From Planctomycetota bacterium (GTDB taxonomy: Bacteria > Planctomycetota > Phycisphaerae > Phycisphaerales > SM1A02), in contig JAQCEQ010000007.1 in the NCBI GenBank assembly GCA_027618565.1, positions 1-64,000 of the forward strand: a stretch of DNA of 64,000 bases, written 5' to 3'. The translations under genes were made by a program, and so were the position numbers. Under the pieces are notes generated by a model. That model was given only the letters and a program-made list of their open reading frames with translations. It made no database searches and was not told where the DNA came from. Each line of letters starts with the position of its first letter. Position 1 is the stretch's first letter. Positions 35,155 to 43,134 of this stretch are shown piece after piece.

Positions 35155-36055
35155 GCAGCCGGGACGCTTCGGCCACATCGCACGATTCACCGGTCGTGAG
35201 CGCCACCAAGACGGCGTGCGCTGTCTCCGTCGTGGCGTGCCCGGGAGTCGTCCCGACCACGCTCCCAAGCTGGCGGAACTGTTCGCTCAGGCGATCGATC
35301 GCGCTCAACTCCGGTGCCTGCGCGGTGGGCGTGGTCCCGGAAAGGTGCGTCCACCCGGGCGAGACCGTGGCTTCCCACGAATCCCCCAGGGCCTTGATCT
35401 CCTGGCACGGAATCGCCGGGATGTTGGATGCGCTGATCGTCACCAGTCCGCCACCTTCCATCAAGAGTGTCACCGCCAAGGAGCCGCGCGAATCTCGCAG
35501 GAACCTGCGTGCCGCATCCTCGCCCTCCGTCGTGGCGCTCGCGCGGACGGACACCTCCACGGGGAACCCGGCAATCCTCAGCGCACACTGAATCGCGTCT
35601 TCGACCAAGGTCGCGAGGCACGCGTCGCTGCTTGGCCACCACGCGGCAATGGTGGCATGCCGGATCGGTCCCCGCTGCTGGACCGTCTCCGCCAGCCAAT
35701 CCACCTCCGGTGATGAGGCAATGCCAGGCACGCGCTCGATGTGCCCCCAGGACTCCGATGGGAGGCGTGCGATTCCAGGAACGCGCGTCGCAGCCACGGC
35801 GCGCCCACCCTCGGTGAACAAGCCAATGATTTCGCGCGACGGGCTCCCCACGAGCAGGACCGGCTCCGGGCCGATCTCTCGGGCCATGATCCGTGGATCG
35901 TCGTAACGGCTGCTGCTCTCGCACCCTGGAATGAGGACGCGCTTTCCGCGTCCCGCACAACCGATGCTGGTGATCGTCCGGCCGCCCTTGGCCAGTGCGT
36001 GGGCCATCGCCTCACTCAGTTCACCCTCCAGCCATACGGCCAGTCTGTCGCTCAT
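35144..36055 (-). CDS. Uncharacterised protein
   Basis: A 303-residue soluble protein that I do not recognise. It is rich in Ala/Ser/Gly/Thr and has no transmembrane segment and no obvious nucleotide-binding motif. Features that may help recognition: an N-terminal ITSIGCAGRGKRVLIPG, a middle GPEPVLLVGSPSREIIGLF, and a C-terminal helix TETAHAVLVALTTGESCDVAEASRLL, which resembles the end of Gfo/Idh-type dehydrogenases; a very degenerate member of that fold is possible but unproven. It converges with rplU (11-bp overlap) and lies just upstream of, and divergent from, the RNase P RNA. Confidence 0.6.
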   Translation of the reverse strand: MSDRLAVWLEGELSEAMAHALAKGGRTITSIGCAGRGKRVLIPGCESSSRYDDPRIMAREIGPEPVLLVGSPSREIIGLFTEGGRAVAATRVPGIARLPSESWGHIERVPGIASSPEVDWLAETVQQRGPIRHATIAAWWPSSDACLATLVEDAIQCALRIAGFPVEVSVRASATTEGEDAARRFLRDSRGSLAVTLLMEGGGLVTISASNIPAIPCQEIKALGDSWEATVSPGWTHLSGTTPTAQAPELSAIDRLSEQFRQLGSVVGTTPGHATTETAHAVLVALTTGESCDVAEASRLLSQ

Positions 36056-36093
36056 GCGGGCATCGTAATCGTCCACGGGCGTGCTACAGTTCC

Positions 36094-36484
36094 CCACGCG
36101 GTGAGGTGACCGCCCCCAGGGCAACCTGGGCGAGGAAAGTCCGAACACGACAGGACACGGTTGTGGCTAACGGCCACCAGCCTCTGACGCGAGGCTCGGG
36201 ACAGTGCCACAGAGAAGAGACCGCCGAACTCCGCGCCTCGGTGCGGGGTGGCAAGGGTGAAACGGTGCGGTAAGAGCGCACCGCCCTCCTGGTGACAGGA
36301 GGGGCACGGCAAACCCAACCGCGTGCAAGCGCAAGCAGCTCCGCCAGCCTCGGCTGGCACCTGTGGTCCGCAGGTTGGAGCGGGTCGCGTGCTTTGAGCC
36401 TCCCGGCAACGAGAGGCCAGAGAGAAATGGTCGCCAGGCCTCCCTTCGGGGAGGTCGACAGAATTCGGCTTACGGCCGCGCGCG
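36094..36484 (+). ncRNA. rnpB: RNase P RNA (bacterial class A)
   Basis: The two conserved blocks of bacterial RNase P RNA are present: GAGGAAAGTCCGAACA near the 5' end (36131-36146) and ACAGAATTCGGCTTAC near the 3' end (36458-36473). Between them lie GTGCCACAGAGAAGAGACCGCC-type P4/P8 sequence, GGGTGAAACGGTGCGGTAAGAGCGCACC and GGCAAACCCAACC, all typical of the class A core. P3 is very short, a CCCAGG-GCAA-CCTGGG hairpin. The ends are approximate: CGCGG at 36097 can pair with CCGCG at 36476 as P1. It is the catalytic RNA that trims tRNA 5' ends. Confidence 0.95.
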
Positions 36485-36497
36485 TCAGTTTCAGCGG

Positions 36498-36528
36498 GGC
36501 GGTCCCCGGGTACTCCCCGGGGACCGCC
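36498..36528 (+). terminator. Perfect 13-bp hairpin after rnpB
   Basis: GGCGGTCCCCGGG and CCCGGGGACCGCC are perfect complements around a 5-base TACTC loop. No T-run follows, so it may be a processing or stability structure, or a terminator of another type. Confidence 0.5.
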
Positions 36529-36627
36529 ACCCTGGACTCCTTCGGGATCGATGCAGAGCCCGACCAAGATCGACCCGCGATCTCACCCGCCAATCGCCGT
36601 CCCCAATTATTTTTCTCGGTTTTCCCC

Positions 36628-36655
36628 TTGCTTTTTGGCGACCTCAGCCGATACT
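36628..36655 (+). promoter_or_regulatory. Promoter upstream of the 36678 gene
   Basis: TTGCTT (36628-36633) and GATACT (36650-36655) are 16 bases apart in a locally AT-richer stretch and are followed by a short leader with GAGGAA before the ATG at 36678. Confidence 0.45.
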
Positions 36656-36677
36656 GTCGCCCCTTGCGAGGAACACC

Positions 36678-37232
36678 ATGAGCAACGCACGACTCAACAG
36701 CCTGCAGACCTACACCATGCTCCTCTACCGGAAGGCCTTTCACCCAGAATTCTTCGCGATCGAGGGTCGCCGGAGCGAGTCTCAAGGCGGGGCCGAGGCG
36801 GAAGGCTGGATCTTCAAGGGCGGGCACTGCGTCCGATTCCAGGTGGGCGACCTGGTGTTGTGCGAAGTCCTCACCGACGAACCGTCCCTCCTCCCGGAGC
36901 GTGCCCTCAATGTCCAGCTGCCGTGCGCCGGCGAGCGTGACCATGACGAGCGCATGGGCACGGGACACCACTTCTACACCACGATGCAGACGGAGACTCT
37001 GAGCGAGCACCTCTACCTGGGTGAGTACAAGGAGCTGCTTGCACGGGCAAGAGCAGCGCAGTCTCTCCTGAGCGTCTGGAAGGACGAGCAGGATCGACCC
37101 AACCTCTCCGTGGTGGAGATGAGCCGATCGACCGCCGGCGTCAATGTGGAGGCCTGGCACCTCCGATCGGATTGCGGCCTGGTGCTCCGGTCATCGTCGA
37201 TGGTCTGCATCAAGGGACGCGCCGGGGCGTGA
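36678..37232 (+). CDS. Conserved hypothetical protein, possibly DUF2617
   Basis: A 184-residue soluble protein without signal or membrane segment. I think it matches the DUF2617 family of planctomycetes, from TYTMLLYRKAFHPEFFAIEGRR at the start, HCVRFQVGDLVLCEVLTD in the middle and HLRSDCGLVLRSSSMVC at the end, but I cannot confirm this from sequence alone. No catalytic motif is visible. A clear promoter and GAGGAA ribosome-binding site precede it. Its stop overlaps the GTG start of the uracil-DNA glycosylase gene (GTGA), so the two are probably one transcription unit. Confidence 0.75.
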   Translation: MSNARLNSLQTYTMLLYRKAFHPEFFAIEGRRSESQGGAEAEGWIFKGGHCVRFQVGDLVLCEVLTDEPSLLPERALNVQLPCAGERDHDERMGTGHHFYTTMQTETLSEHLYLGEYKELLARARAAQSLLSVWKDEQDRPNLSVVEMSRSTAGVNVEAWHLRSDCGLVLRSSSMVCIKGRAGA

Positions 37233-37981
37233 GCCGCGCGCGCGTGCTGGAGATGGACCGGGCGTTCGGGGTGCGAACCGGCAGTCCGGTTCGTGTGGTT
37301 CGCGAGTCGATGCCCTCGCCGGTCGGGGCACCTGGTACTCCCGATGTTCATGCATCGCTGTGTGCGATCATCGGCGCCGCCGGTTCCGCGTCGGAGCGGC
37401 TCGGGGCGCTTGAAGAGTGGCACGCGGCACACTGCCCGCATTGCCTGGCCGCGACGGCGCACACACGCCTCGTCTTTGGAGAGGGGGATCCCCAGGCCGA
37501 GCTGATGTTCATCGGCGAGGCGCCCGGCGAGACGGAGGACTCCACGGGCCGACCGTTCGTGGGGCGCGCGGGCCAGAAGCTGGACGAGATGATCAAGGCC
37601 ATGGGACTCGCTCGCGAGCGGGTGTACATCGCCAATGTGCTCAAGTCTCGGCCGCCCGACAACCGGACTCCGCTCCCAGTCGAGGTGGAGCGCTGCGGCC
37701 CGACACTCGCCGCGCAGATCGCCATCATCCGGCCCTTGTGCCTGGTGACCCTGGGCGGACCAGCGGCAAAGCTCATCCTCCAGACCGACATCGGCATCAC
37801 CCGGCTGCGTGGACAGTGGGGCAAGTGGCAGGCGCCCGATTGGCTCCCCGGGTTGGAAGCGGTGCCAGTCATGCCAACCTTTCACCCCGCCTACCTCCTC
37901 CGGAACTACACCCCCAAGACACGGGGCGAGGTGTGGTCCGACCTCAAGCAGGTTATAGGACGGTTGGGTGTGCGAGAGTAG
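37229..37981 (+). CDS. Type-4 (iron-sulfur) uracil-DNA glycosylase
   Basis: A 250-residue protein. After about 70 residues of extension come the family-4 hallmarks: a CPHC pair before the first strand, the active-site GEAPGETEDSTGRPFVGRAGQKLD, a third Cys in EVERCGPTL and a fourth in RPLCLVTLGG, giving four Cys for a 4Fe-4S cluster, and the late FHPAYLLRN. It removes uracil from DNA to start base-excision repair. The GTG start overlaps the previous stop codon; the N-terminal extension is longer than in Thermus-type enzymes and could mean a later start. Confidence 0.92.
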   Translation: MSRARVLEMDRAFGVRTGSPVRVVRESMPSPVGAPGTPDVHASLCAIIGAAGSASERLGALEEWHAAHCPHCLAATAHTRLVFGEGDPQAELMFIGEAPGETEDSTGRPFVGRAGQKLDEMIKAMGLARERVYIANVLKSRPPDNRTPLPVEVERCGPTLAAQIAIIRPLCLVTLGGPAAKLILQTDIGITRLRGQWGKWQAPDWLPGLEAVPVMPTFHPAYLLRNYTPKTRGEVWSDLKQVIGRLGVRE

Positions 37982-38064
37982 GACCGCCGGCCCCCGTCAG
38001 AATCGTCGGAACCCAAGGATAGTTTGGAGAAAAGGAACCGATCACGCCACGCGTGCGGATTGTG

Positions 38065-38178
38065 TCGTGGAGGGAAGGGAAATGGTGCGAAGGTCGTCGG
38101 GACCGACTTTTGCAAGCGGCGCTGGAAACGTGGGACTTGCGCCGCCACCTTTGGCTGCACTCCACAGCCCCCCCACGA
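38065..38178 (+). ncRNA. Candidate structured small RNA (unidentified)
   Basis: A closed, multi-hairpin fold can be drawn by eye. Outer stem TCGTGG (38065) with CCACGA (38173). Inner stem AAATGGTG (38080) with CACCTTT (38146). Inside it are hairpin A, 9-11 bp (CGAAGGTCG / CGACTTTTG, 7-base loop), and hairpin B, 7 bp perfect (GCGGCGC / GCGCCGC). After the inner stem comes hairpin C (GGCTG / CAGCC). An ideal terminator follows one base later. It has no open frame with homology, and the next gene downstream is on the opposite strand, so it is not a leader. It does not match RNase P, SRP RNA, tmRNA or a cobalamin riboswitch; 6S RNA is not excluded. Confidence 0.55.
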
Positions 38179-38179
38179 G

Positions 38180-38221
38180 GAGCCTGTCGCGCCTTTAAGG
38201 CTGCGGCGGGCTCTTTTTTTT
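38180..38221 (+). terminator. Strong rho-independent terminator
   Basis: GAGCCTGTCGC pairs with GCGGCGGGCTC (11 bp with two G-U pairs), with an inner GCCT/AGGC extension, and is followed by eight T. It ends the candidate small RNA and possibly read-through from the uracil-DNA glycosylase operon. Confidence 0.92.
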
Positions 38222-38248
38222 GTGGCTGGGACTTCGCCAGACCCGAGG

Positions 38249-38382
38249 TCACGCCACTCCGGAAGGGGAGTCGAGCACGATCGTGACCGACCCGTCGTTC
38301 GTCAACTGGACCTTCATGGCCGTCCCGAACCGACCTTCGGCGACCGTCAGGCCACGGTCACCCGCTGGATGACGGCGCGCAT
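38249..38382 (-). pseudogene. dtd: Internally deleted D-aminoacyl-tRNA deacylase (dtd) remnant
   Basis: Immediately after the MEMO-family gene, on the same strand, is an ATG reading MRAVIQRVT, the standard N-terminus of D-aminoacyl-tRNA deacylase, which stops after two more codons. Two bases out of frame, the sequence continues as LTVAEGRFGTAMKVQLTNDG and SVTIVLDSP, the standard C-terminus of the same enzyme. About 100 central codons, including the SQFTL catalytic segment, are missing. The join is out of frame and lies in a stretch (GGGTGACC) shared by both parts, as in a deletion between short repeats. The remnant cannot be functional. Confidence 0.8.
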
Positions 38383-38387
38383 GAGCG

Positions 38388-39596
38388 TCAGGAGGTCAGC
38401 AAGGCGACCGCCGCGCTGGAGACCAACGTCGTCCTCTGCTCGTCGATGGACGCCCGGTACTGGAGCAACTCAGCGCGGCAGCCCATTGCGGCGCGCGCCG
38501 CCCACATGGTGCCGACGCTGCACCATCGGGTTGGGTTTCGGTTCTCCGCCATCTCTGCGAGGAACTCGTCCGGCGCCTGGTCACAGAAGGTGCTCAGCAT
38601 CGCGCGATCGTGCGCCTCCACCTGTCCGGCGCGCTCTTCATCGACGCCCGCCTGGTCCCCGAAGGGCACTCCGACATGGGAGAGGTCCGCGCTCGCCACC
38701 ACATAGTTCGTGCCTGCGGCGCTGGCGATCGCTGCCCTGAGCCCCTCGACGAACTCGCGCGTGGCGACGCGGGCGCCAGAGTCGTCGATCATGGCCCGAT
38801 TGGGGTCCGGGAGAAGGGCCGCCACGACCCGAGCCGAGGGAAAGAGGTGCTTGACCCAGACGGTGTGGAGCTGGATCGAGTGCTCCGCCACAAGGTCAAT
38901 CTCGTCCTTGAACAAGCGGTCGCCGAAGGTGGCATCCAGCGCGGCGAGCACGCCTTGGTCGGGTTCCACTCGACCCAGAGGCGTGTCGAAGCCATGGCGC
39001 GTCATCGTCACGCCGTCGCCCAAGCCGAAGTGGTTGGTGCCCAGGATGACGACGCGATCCGGTGCGGCGAGTCCCTCGAACGCCTTGTAGGCGGCGGCAT
39101 AATTGTCGCCACCGCGTGTGCGGTCGAGGTGCGGAGCAACCAGCCCAATGACCGAGGCACCAAGTTCCGGGTCGTCCGCACTGGAAAGCAAGCCCTGCAT
39201 CGTGGCGCGTGCCTCGTCTTGGGTCGCACCAAACGCCGCGGCTGCCCCGACGGGCATGGCACCCGCGGCGGACACCTTGGCCATCGTCTCACGCTCCAGG
39301 CGCTCCATGGTGGGACCCCACATCAGGCCCGCCTCATCCAGCTGCGAGACCAGATTGGTGAGCACCTCGAGTGGGGCCTTGGTGACTGCGGCAATCTCCT
39401 CAACCGTTCGTTCACCCTGAAACATGGTGACCAACGGCAGCATCTGCGGATGGATCCCGACGAGGGCGGCGGAGATGCCCGAGGGGTTCCGGAGTCCCGC
39501 CAGCATCTGCCCAGATTCTTTGTGCGGCACCGGGACCGTCTGGAAGGGTCTGACATGGGGGCGGAGCAGGTGATCGGGAATCGTTGTTTCGGACAT
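38388..39596 (-). CDS. AmmeMemoRadiSam system protein B (MEMO1 family) with N-terminal extension
   Basis: A 402-residue protein. Residues 1-140 are a helical extension (GERTVEEIAAVTKAPLEVLTNLVSQLDEAGL, in part, looks like a winged-helix). The MEMO domain follows: VAPHLDRTRGGDNYAAAYKAF, VVILGTNHFG, EHSIQLHTVWVKHLFP and SADLSHVG, with conserved His and Asp/Cys residues of the family's metal-site region. In bacteria and archaea the gene often sits with an AMMECR1 and a radical-SAM gene, which are not seen here. A dtd remnant follows directly, so the operon once contained dtd. Confidence 0.85.
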   Translation of the reverse strand: MSETTIPDHLLRPHVRPFQTVPVPHKESGQMLAGLRNPSGISAALVGIHPQMLPLVTMFQGERTVEEIAAVTKAPLEVLTNLVSQLDEAGLMWGPTMERLERETMAKVSAAGAMPVGAAAAFGATQDEARATMQGLLSSADDPELGASVIGLVAPHLDRTRGGDNYAAAYKAFEGLAAPDRVVILGTNHFGLGDGVTMTRHGFDTPLGRVEPDQGVLAALDATFGDRLFKDEIDLVAEHSIQLHTVWVKHLFPSARVVAALLPDPNRAMIDDSGARVATREFVEGLRAAIASAAGTNYVVASADLSHVGVPFGDQAGVDEERAGQVEAHDRAMLSTFCDQAPDEFLAEMAENRNPTRWCSVGTMWAARAAMGCRAELLQYRASIDEQRTTLVSSAAVALLTS

Positions 39597-39754
39597 CGGA
39601 GGCGAAGTTTATCGAACCCAATCCGGCGAATTCCTGAACTCACCGAGTTTCGTGCCGATAGGTGGGTGTGATACAGTTTGGGGCTCCCCCGAGCCGAGGT
39701 TGTTGCCATTGGGGATCCTCAAGATCAACGCACCTCAGATCCAAGTCGATAGCC

Positions 39755-41434
39755 ATGCGGACCACTTCTATTCTCTCGCTCACCCTTGCATCCTTCCTCA
39801 CCATTGGTGCGGTTGCACAGGACGCCAATCTCTCCGTGAAGAACCCCGGGCGCCCCCAGCAGCAAAAGCCGGACTCCCCAAAGAAGGGTGACCCAAACGC
39901 GAAGCCAAGCCAGGCTCCCGGCATCCGGGATATCCCGGTGTCGGACAAAGCGAACGCCAAGGAACTTCTCGGGAGCCAGTCGCCAGTCGCGCCAGTCGTG
40001 CCGTTGACGCCAGCCCCCGTGGTGTTCGAGCCGGGAGTCCTCAATTTGGGAGAGATGCAGGCCGAGGTTCCCAAGACCGGCAAGATCGGGCTGCGCAACA
40101 CCAGCGACAAGGAAGTCAAGATCACCAAGGCCATCCCCGGGTGCGGCTGCACCACCGCGGGTGCCCCGAAGGATCCGATCCCGCCGGGCGGGATCGCCGA
40201 GGTCGAGATCACCCTCAAGCCCGGGCCGAAGCAGGGATTGCACCTCTCCAAGAAGATTACCTTCCAAGTCGAGGGCTTTGCCCCTGTGGTGCTCACCGTC
40301 GAGGGCGACGTGACCGCCTACGTCACGTTGGCGCCGGACATCATCCAGTCTCCCACGGCGGGACAGACCCTGAACACCGAGATCAAGCTGGCCTCCGCGG
40401 ACGGCACGCCCTTCAAGGTCACCGGGTGCATTCCGGATGTCCTCCAGGCGGCACCGGAAGACTCCAGCACCGAACATGTCCTGGTGATCGACTGGGACAA
40501 GTGGGAGCAGAACGGTCGAGCCGTGAAGCTCTCGATTCGCACCGATCACCCCAAGGCAGAGGCCCTGACCGTGATGGTCAAGCGCGCGATCGACCCAACG
40601 GCCCGTGAGCCGAAGGCGCCGCCCCAGAGCCCGCGGCGCGATTCACAGCCGATGTCCAGCTTGGTGAGCGCCGCGCGCGGCGGCGACTTGGCGCGCGTGC
40701 AACTAGAGGTGGCGAACGGCGCGGACGTGAATGCCGTCGACTCGGCGTCTGGTCGCAGCGCCCTCCACTGGGCCGCCAACGAGGGAAAGACTGAGGTCGT
40801 GGTGTTCCTGATCGAGAAGGGCGCCAGCACCGAGGCGATGGAGCGAGTGGGCAAGACGCCGCTCGCGCTCGCGGCGGAGAGGAAGCACGTCGACGCGACG
40901 AGGGCGCTCCTTTCCGCCAAGGCTGATGTCAATCACCGCGACCGACTTGGTGGCACTCCGCTCACCTGGGCGGCCGGACTTGGATCCGCCGAGACGGTCG
41001 GCCTGCTCCTGGGCGCGGGCGCCGAGGTGAATGTCATCGACTCCAACGGCATGACGCCGCTCCTGTGGGCGGCCGGCATCGGCAACCCAGAGTCCGTCCG
41101 GCTGCTCGTGCAGAAGGGCGCCGACCTGAAGCAGGCGGACGCGATCTCGGGAGACACCGCACTGACTCGCGCGGCGCGCAATGGCGGGCCGGAGGCAGTG
41201 TTGATCCTCATCGAAGCCGGCTCCGATGTCAATGCCATCAACCGTGAGGGCATGACGGCGCTCCTGCTGGCGGCGCAGGCGGGCAACCTGGAGAAGGTGC
41301 AGGCCCTGGTGAAGCACGGTGCCGACGCTAACGCCAAGACGCGCAGCGGGATGGATGCCAAGGCCGTCGCGGCCGGACGCGGGGACGACAAGGGTCGCGC
41401 CGTCGCCGAGTGGCTCGCGACGCAGAACAACTGA
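39755..41434 (+). CDS. Exported DUF1573 protein fused to ankyrin repeats
   Basis: A 559-residue protein. Signal peptide at 1-21 (SILSLTLASFLTIGAVAQ). A Pro/Lys-rich linker. DUF1573 at about 85-175: FEPGVLNLGEMQAE, LRNTSDKEVKI, then PGCGCTTAGAP, the family's CxC turn, and PGGIAEVEITLKPG. A second beta-sandwich-like stretch to about 290. Then about six ankyrin repeats (about 310-545), for example GRSALHWAANEGKTEVVVFLIEKGAS and GMTPLLWAAGIGNPESVRLLV in part. DUF1573 is an Ig-like domain common in Bacteroidetes and planctomycetes. The fusion suggests a periplasmic protein-protein scaffold. Confidence 0.85.
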   Translation: MRTTSILSLTLASFLTIGAVAQDANLSVKNPGRPQQQKPDSPKKGDPNAKPSQAPGIRDIPVSDKANAKELLGSQSPVAPVVPLTPAPVVFEPGVLNLGEMQAEVPKTGKIGLRNTSDKEVKITKAIPGCGCTTAGAPKDPIPPGGIAEVEITLKPGPKQGLHLSKKITFQVEGFAPVVLTVEGDVTAYVTLAPDIIQSPTAGQTLNTEIKLASADGTPFKVTGCIPDVLQAAPEDSSTEHVLVIDWDKWEQNGRAVKLSIRTDHPKAEALTVMVKRAIDPTAREPKAPPQSPRRDSQPMSSLVSAARGGDLARVQLEVANGADVNAVDSASGRSALHWAANEGKTEVVVFLIEKGASTEAMERVGKTPLALAAERKHVDATRALLSAKADVNHRDRLGGTPLTWAAGLGSAETVGLLLGAGAEVNVIDSNGMTPLLWAAGIGNPESVRLLVQKGADLKQADAISGDTALTRAARNGGPEAVLILIEAGSDVNAINREGMTALLLAAQAGNLEKVQALVKHGADANAKTRSGMDAKAVAAGRGDDKGRAVAEWLATQNN

Positions 41435-41464
41435 GGCCTGCTCGTTCCCTGGATCGAACCGATG

Positions 41465-41496
41465 GCGCCCTCGCTTTCTACGGCGGGGGCGCTTTC
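41465..41496 (+). terminator. Probable terminator after the DUF1573-ankyrin gene
   Basis: GCGCCCTCGC pairs with GCGGGGGCGC (10 bp, one G-U pair) around an 8-base loop, followed by TTTCCT. The T-run is short, so efficiency is uncertain. Confidence 0.55.
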
Positions 41497-41510
41497 CTAG
41501 GATGGCGGGG

Positions 41511-43022
41511 ATGAGCGATTCACCCTACGAGAGCCTCTGTCACGCCGTCTCCGATGCCTCGCTGATCTCGGCGACCTCCAGCATCCTGAGCTGGGACCAG
41601 GAGACGCAGATGCCCGAGCAGGGGGTTGAGCTGCGCTCGCGGCAGATGGCGCAGTTGGCCAAGTTGGCGCACGAGATGGGCACGAAGCCGCAGATCCTGC
41701 ACCTGATCGACCGTGCCGAAGGGTGTGCTGAGGTGGCTGGAGATCCCGCGAAGGCGGCGAATGTCAGGGAGATGCGCCGCGACTTCGAGCGCAAGATCAA
41801 GTTGCCATCGAGGCTGGTGGAGGAATTGGCCAGGGTGTCCTCTGCGGCACAGCACGAGTGGGCCGGCGCCCGGAAGGACTCGGATTTCAAGAGGTTCCTT
41901 CCCCACCTGACCAGGCTGGTGGAACTCAATCGCGAGCAAGCGGATTGCCTTGGGGTTCCCGAAGGCGGCGAGCGCTGGGATGCCCTGGCGGACCTCTATG
42001 AGCCCGGCTGCCGCGCGACGATGGTGTCCGGCGTGTTCGCGCCGCTGCGCACGCGCCTGGTCGCCCTCATCGATCGCATCAAGGGGGCGTCGCGCGGTCC
42101 GAGCGATCGATTCAACCAGACGGCGTTCCCGATCGAGCGCCAGCGCGAGCTGGTGCGCTGGGTGAGCGAGCAGATCGGGTTCGACTTCACTCGTGGCCGG
42201 CTGGACCAGAGCACGCATCCCTTCTGCGGAGGCTCCCACTGTCGCGATGTTCGAATGACCACCCGCTACAAGGAGACATGCGTCAACGACGCGTTGGGCT
42301 CGACCATGCATGAGGCTGGGCACGGGATGTACGAGCAGGGGCTGCCGTTCTCGCAGGTGGGCACGCCGCTCGGGGAAGCGGTGTCGCTGGGGATTCACGA
42401 GAGCCAGTCGCGCATGTGGGAGAACCAGGTCGGACGAAGTCGCCAGTTCTGGTCGTGGATCGCACCACAGCTTCCGTCGCGGATTGGGGACCCCGCGAGC
42501 ACATTCTCGGTCGATGAGCTGTACGGTGCCGCCAATATCGTGGAACCGAGCTTCATCCGCGTCGAGGCCGACGAGGCCACCTACAACCTGCATGTAATGG
42601 TTCGATTTGAGCTGGAGCGGGCGCTCATCGGCGGCACGCTTGAGCCGTGCGACCTCCCCGGGGCCTGGAACGAGAAGTACCGGGATTACCTTGGCCTGGA
42701 AGTTCCTGAAGACCGCGTCGGGTGCCTCCAGGATGTCCACTGGAGCATGGGAGCGTTTGGGTACTTCCCCACGTACACGCTTGGAACGCTGTACGCAGCG
42801 CAGTTCTTTGATACGGCGTGTGCCGGGAACCCTGGACTGGTCGAGGGGTTCACTCGAGGACAGTTCTCGCCGCTCCTCGCGTGGCTTCAGCAGAACATCC
42901 ATCGGCACGGGCGGCGATATGGTCCCGGCGAGTTGTGCGAGTTGGTGACTGGCAAGCCGCTTTCGGCGGAGCACTTCCTTCGATACCTGGAAGGGAAGTT
43001 GGCGCCGCTCTACGGGCTGTGA
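41511..43022 (+). CDS. M32 family metallocarboxypeptidase (Taq type)
   Basis: A 503-residue enzyme of the normal M32 length. The zinc site is HEAGH at residues 267-271 (in MHEAGHGMYEQG), and the downstream Glu is in SLGIHESQSRMWEN. Early ILSWDQETQMP and RSRQMAQLAKLAHEM, RxxFNQ-type segment and the late GYFPTYTLGTLYAAQFF are all M32 landmarks. It trims C-terminal residues from peptides with broad specificity, in the cytoplasm. TAGGAT ends 7 bases before the ATG; an upstream in-frame ATG at 41319 would overlap the previous gene. Confidence 0.95.
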   Translation: MSDSPYESLCHAVSDASLISATSSILSWDQETQMPEQGVELRSRQMAQLAKLAHEMGTKPQILHLIDRAEGCAEVAGDPAKAANVREMRRDFERKIKLPSRLVEELARVSSAAQHEWAGARKDSDFKRFLPHLTRLVELNREQADCLGVPEGGERWDALADLYEPGCRATMVSGVFAPLRTRLVALIDRIKGASRGPSDRFNQTAFPIERQRELVRWVSEQIGFDFTRGRLDQSTHPFCGGSHCRDVRMTTRYKETCVNDALGSTMHEAGHGMYEQGLPFSQVGTPLGEAVSLGIHESQSRMWENQVGRSRQFWSWIAPQLPSRIGDPASTFSVDELYGAANIVEPSFIRVEADEATYNLHVMVRFELERALIGGTLEPCDLPGAWNEKYRDYLGLEVPEDRVGCLQDVHWSMGAFGYFPTYTLGTLYAAQFFDTACAGNPGLVEGFTRGQFSPLLAWLQQNIHRHGRRYGPGELCELVTGKPLSAEHFLRYLEGKLAPLYGL

Positions 43023-43134
43023 TCGGCGTGGCGGATCGAGCTGATCCTGCGGGCGTTGGTGCGGCGAAATCGGTGCAAAATGGAGGGCGATGGCTTCATT
43101 TGGGACAACCCTTCTGGTAGCCTTCTTCCCCTTC

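Noticed and set aside
36363-36677. Upstream in-frame extension of the 36678 gene
   Set aside because: It lies inside the RNase P RNA and crosses a clear promoter; the ATG at 36678 has a ribosome-binding site.
38065-38178. Cobalamin or c-di-GMP riboswitch
   Set aside because: The conserved core sequences of these classes are absent and no downstream gene lies on the same strand.
38024-38740. 238-codon plus-strand frame over the small RNA, terminator and MEMO gene
   Set aside because: It runs through a rho-independent terminator and antisense to the MEMO gene; the translation is Arg/Pro-rich without homology.
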